A DNA stretch of 6,312 nucleotides from an uncultured Actinoplanes sp. (GTDB lineage Bacteria; Actinomycetota; Actinomycetes; Mycobacteriales; Micromonosporaceae). A program made the translations under genes and the position numbers. Shown one piece after another: positions 4,974-6,312 of this stretch (position 1 is the stretch's first letter; every line of letters begins with the position of its first letter). The notes under the pieces were generated by a model. The model was not told the origin of the DNA. It ran no database searches and saw only the letters and a list, made by a program, of their open reading frames with translations. The DNA lies in the NCBI GenBank assembly GCA_934667465.1, contig CAKUMG010000363.1, positions 1 to 6,312 on the forward strand, in the 5' to 3' direction.

Positions 4974-6312
4974 ATGCTCGCGGGGCTCGGTCGTACGGCG
5001 TACCGCCGGCGCTTGTGGATCATCGCGGTGTGGGTGGTCGTGGCGGTGGCCGGCGGGGTGCTGGGCGGGTCCGTCTACGACCGCACGGAGACGATCGACA
5101 CCCTGCCCGCCGGTGCGCCGGCCGGGGTGGCGCAGGACCGCCTCGACGAGCTCGCGCCCGAGGGTGAGCGGATCGTGGCGGTGATCTCCGGGCGGGACGT
5201 CGGGTCGATCGCGCTGATCGACAGCGTGAGCCGCGTCGCGTACGAGATCCGCGCCCTGCCCGGCGTGGCCGAGGTCGAGGACTCCTACACGACCGGGACG
5301 CGGACGATCTCCCGCGACAACCAGGGCTCACTGATCACCGTCGAGCTGAAGCCGGAGCTCAGCGACGACGAGGCGCTGGCGGCCGCCGACCAGGTCAGCG
5401 CCGCGCTGCGCCGCATCGACGCGCCCGAGATCCTGATCGGCGGGGAGCTGCTCGCCGAGCGGGAGTTCGGCGACCTGGCCGTACGGGACGCCGCCGTCGG
5501 GGAGTCCGTCGCGCTGGCCTGCGTGGCGGTGCTGCTGATCGTGGCGCTGGGCGGGCTGGTGGCCGGACTGCTGCCGCTGGCTGCCGCCCTCGGCGCGATC
5601 GCGGCCACGCTGCTGACGCTGACCGGGCTGGCCGGGCTCCTGCCGGTCAGCGACTATGCGGTGAACGTGGTCACGCTGCTCGGCATCGGCCTCGCGGTCG
5701 ACTACAGCCTGCTCATGATCGTGCGGTTCCAGCAGGAGCGGGCCGCCGATCCGCGCGCCTCCACCGAAGACCTGATCGCCCGTACGGTGGCCACCGCCGG
5801 CCGGGCGGTGCTGGTGTCCGGGTCGGCGGTCACCGCGGCGCTGGTGGGGCTGTTCGCGTTCGGGGATCCGCTGCTGGCGGCGATGGCGATGGGCGGGGCG
5901 CTGGTCGTGGTGCTGGCGACGGCGACGGGGATGACGCTGGTGCCGGCGCTGATCGCGGTCGCGCACCGGCGGATCCCGGAGCCCGGCGGATGGCTCGCGC
6001 GCAGCCGATCCGCCCGTCCCGCAGGCCGGCGAGTTTCGGCGCGACAAAACGGCTCGGCGCGACAAGACGGACGGACGCCGGGGGCGGGAGCGGCGAGTCG
6101 AAGCGGCCCGGCGCGACAGAACGGACGGATGCCGAAGGCCGGAGCGACGGGACAAAACGGACGGTCGATAGAGGCCGGGCCCGGCCTGCTGGCACGGCTG
6201 GCCGCGTTCGCGCAGCGGCGGCCGGTCCCGGTGGCGCTCGGCGCGGCGGCCGGCCTGCTGGTGCTGAGCGTTCCGCTGTGGTCCGCGGAGTTCGGCAACT
6301 CCGACGTGCGGG
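4974..6312 (+). CDS. MMPL/RND-family membrane transporter, N-terminal part
   Basis: The frame is open from ATG for 446 codons and leaves the window. The family total is usually around 700 residues or more, so the C-terminal half is missing. Visible: basic GRTAYRRR before TM1 (~14-34); an extracytoplasmic domain (~36-175) with the ALPGVAEVED element; then TM2-TM6 (~177-330). TM4 contains TLLGIGLAVDYSLL with the Asp243-Tyr244 pair, the proton-relay motif of MmpL proteins, followed by IVRFQQER. A cytoplasmic loop (~333-416) and TM7 (~417-436) follow. Such proteins use the proton gradient to export lipids, lipid-linked glycans or drugs, often next to a TetR or MarR regulator that is not in this window. 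The odd part is residues 344-402: Arg/Gly/Gln/Asn-rich repeats that break the usual short loop, with rare codons, but in frame and free of stops. The gene looks intact. The substrate cannot be told. Confidence 0.9.
   Translation, partial: MLAGLGRTAYRRRLWIIAVWVVVAVAGGVLGGSVYDRTETIDTLPAGAPAGVAQDRLDELAPEGERIVAVISGRDVGSIALIDSVSRVAYEIRALPGVAEVEDSYTTGTRTISRDNQGSLITVELKPELSDDEALAAADQVSAALRRIDAPEILIGGELLAEREFGDLAVRDAAVGESVALACVAVLLIVALGGLVAGLLPLAAALGAIAATLLTLTGLAGLLPVSDYAVNVVTLLGIGLAVDYSLLMIVRFQQERAADPRASTEDLIARTVATAGRAVLVSGSAVTAALVGLFAFGDPLLAAMAMGGALVVVLATATGMTLVPALIAVAHRRIPEPGGWLARSRSARPAGRRVSARQNGSARQDGRTPGAGAASRSGPARQNGRMPKAGATGQNGRSIEAGPGLLARLAAFAQRRPVPVALGAAAGLLVLSVPLWSAEFGNSDVR
6037..6160. repeat. 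Four imperfect copies of a GC-rich 16-bp unit inside the MMPL gene
   Basis: The unit CGGCGCGACAAAACGG occurs at 6037-6052, 6055-6070 (AAGACGG), 6109-6124 (AGAACGG) and, more diverged, 6145-6160 (ACGGGACAAAACGG). Copies 2-4 are followed by ACGG, and copies 2 and 3 then by a GCCG-containing tail. Translated in the MMPL frame the units give ARQNG, ARQDGR, ARQNGR and TGQNGR. On the minus strand the unit reads as CCGTTTTGTCGCGCCG. The repeats are irregularly spaced, so this is not CRISPR-like. It resembles an interspersed repeat that has entered the gene. Confidence 0.8.

Noticed and set aside
6037..6160. Possible CRISPR array in the repeated units
   Set aside because: Units are only 16 bp, imperfect and irregularly spaced, and they lie inside an open coding frame.
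6000..6180. MMPL gene being a pseudogene because of the repeat insertion
   Set aside because: The frame continues without stop or shift through the repeats into a proper seventh membrane helix, so disruption is not shown.
5328..6298. Minus-strand open frames over the MMPL gene
   Set aside because: The plus-strand frame has membrane helices, the DY motif and a strong ribosome site; the minus-strand products are Arg/Pro/His-rich shadows.
4974..6312. MMPL gene as part of an operon with the PI-PLC/GH30 gene
   Set aside because: A strong hairpin and 137 bases separate them, and the MMPL gene has its own strong ribosome site. Co-transcription by read-through remains possible but is not supported.

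Overview
The window is very GC-rich, uses G/C at nearly all third codon positions, starts two genes with GTG behind AGGAG-type ribosome sites, and encodes a large Sec-exported modular enzyme and an MMPL-type exporter. This points to a high-GC Gram-positive actinomycete. A member of the Micromonosporaceae (Actinoplanes-like) is a plausible guess that the sequence alone does not prove.

Layout. (1) Bases 1-871, minus strand: the first 290 codons of an unfinished gene. Its product has a QxxAGNxAVxxLL motif near the N-terminus, an acidic Pro-rich spacer, and a Gly/Ala-rich hydrophobic region. It resembles the N-termini of actinobacterial proteins linked to contractile injection systems, but its function is unknown. 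(2) Bases 872-1062: a divergent intergenic region with short direct repeats, where both promoters must lie. (3) Bases 1063-4836, plus strand: a complete 1257-residue secreted protein. Its modules are a signal peptide, a bacterial PI-PLC catalytic domain, a Pro/Thr linker, a GH30 glycoside hydrolase, and two copies of a ~175-residue module. Each copy pairs an uncharacterised IVQYDG...WAxCG segment with a bulb-type (GNA-like) mannose-binding lectin fold. (4) Bases 4841-4893: a strong hairpin that probably terminates this gene. (5) Bases 4974-6312, plus strand: the first 446 codons of an MMPL/RND-family transporter that runs off the window. Its cytoplasmic loop carries an in-frame repetitive insertion with unusual codon use.

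The centrepiece is the large enzyme. PI-PLC, GH30 and lectin activities in one secreted chain suggest attack on a glycolipid- or GPI-containing eukaryotic surface. One coherent hypothesis is the fungal wall, where GPI-derived mannoproteins are attached to beta-1,6-glucan. The GH30 domain also appears to have its usual last beta-sandwich strands at its N-terminal side, which suggests circular permutation or domain shuffling. The three genes do not form an obvious operon: the first is divergent, and a terminator separates the second from the third.
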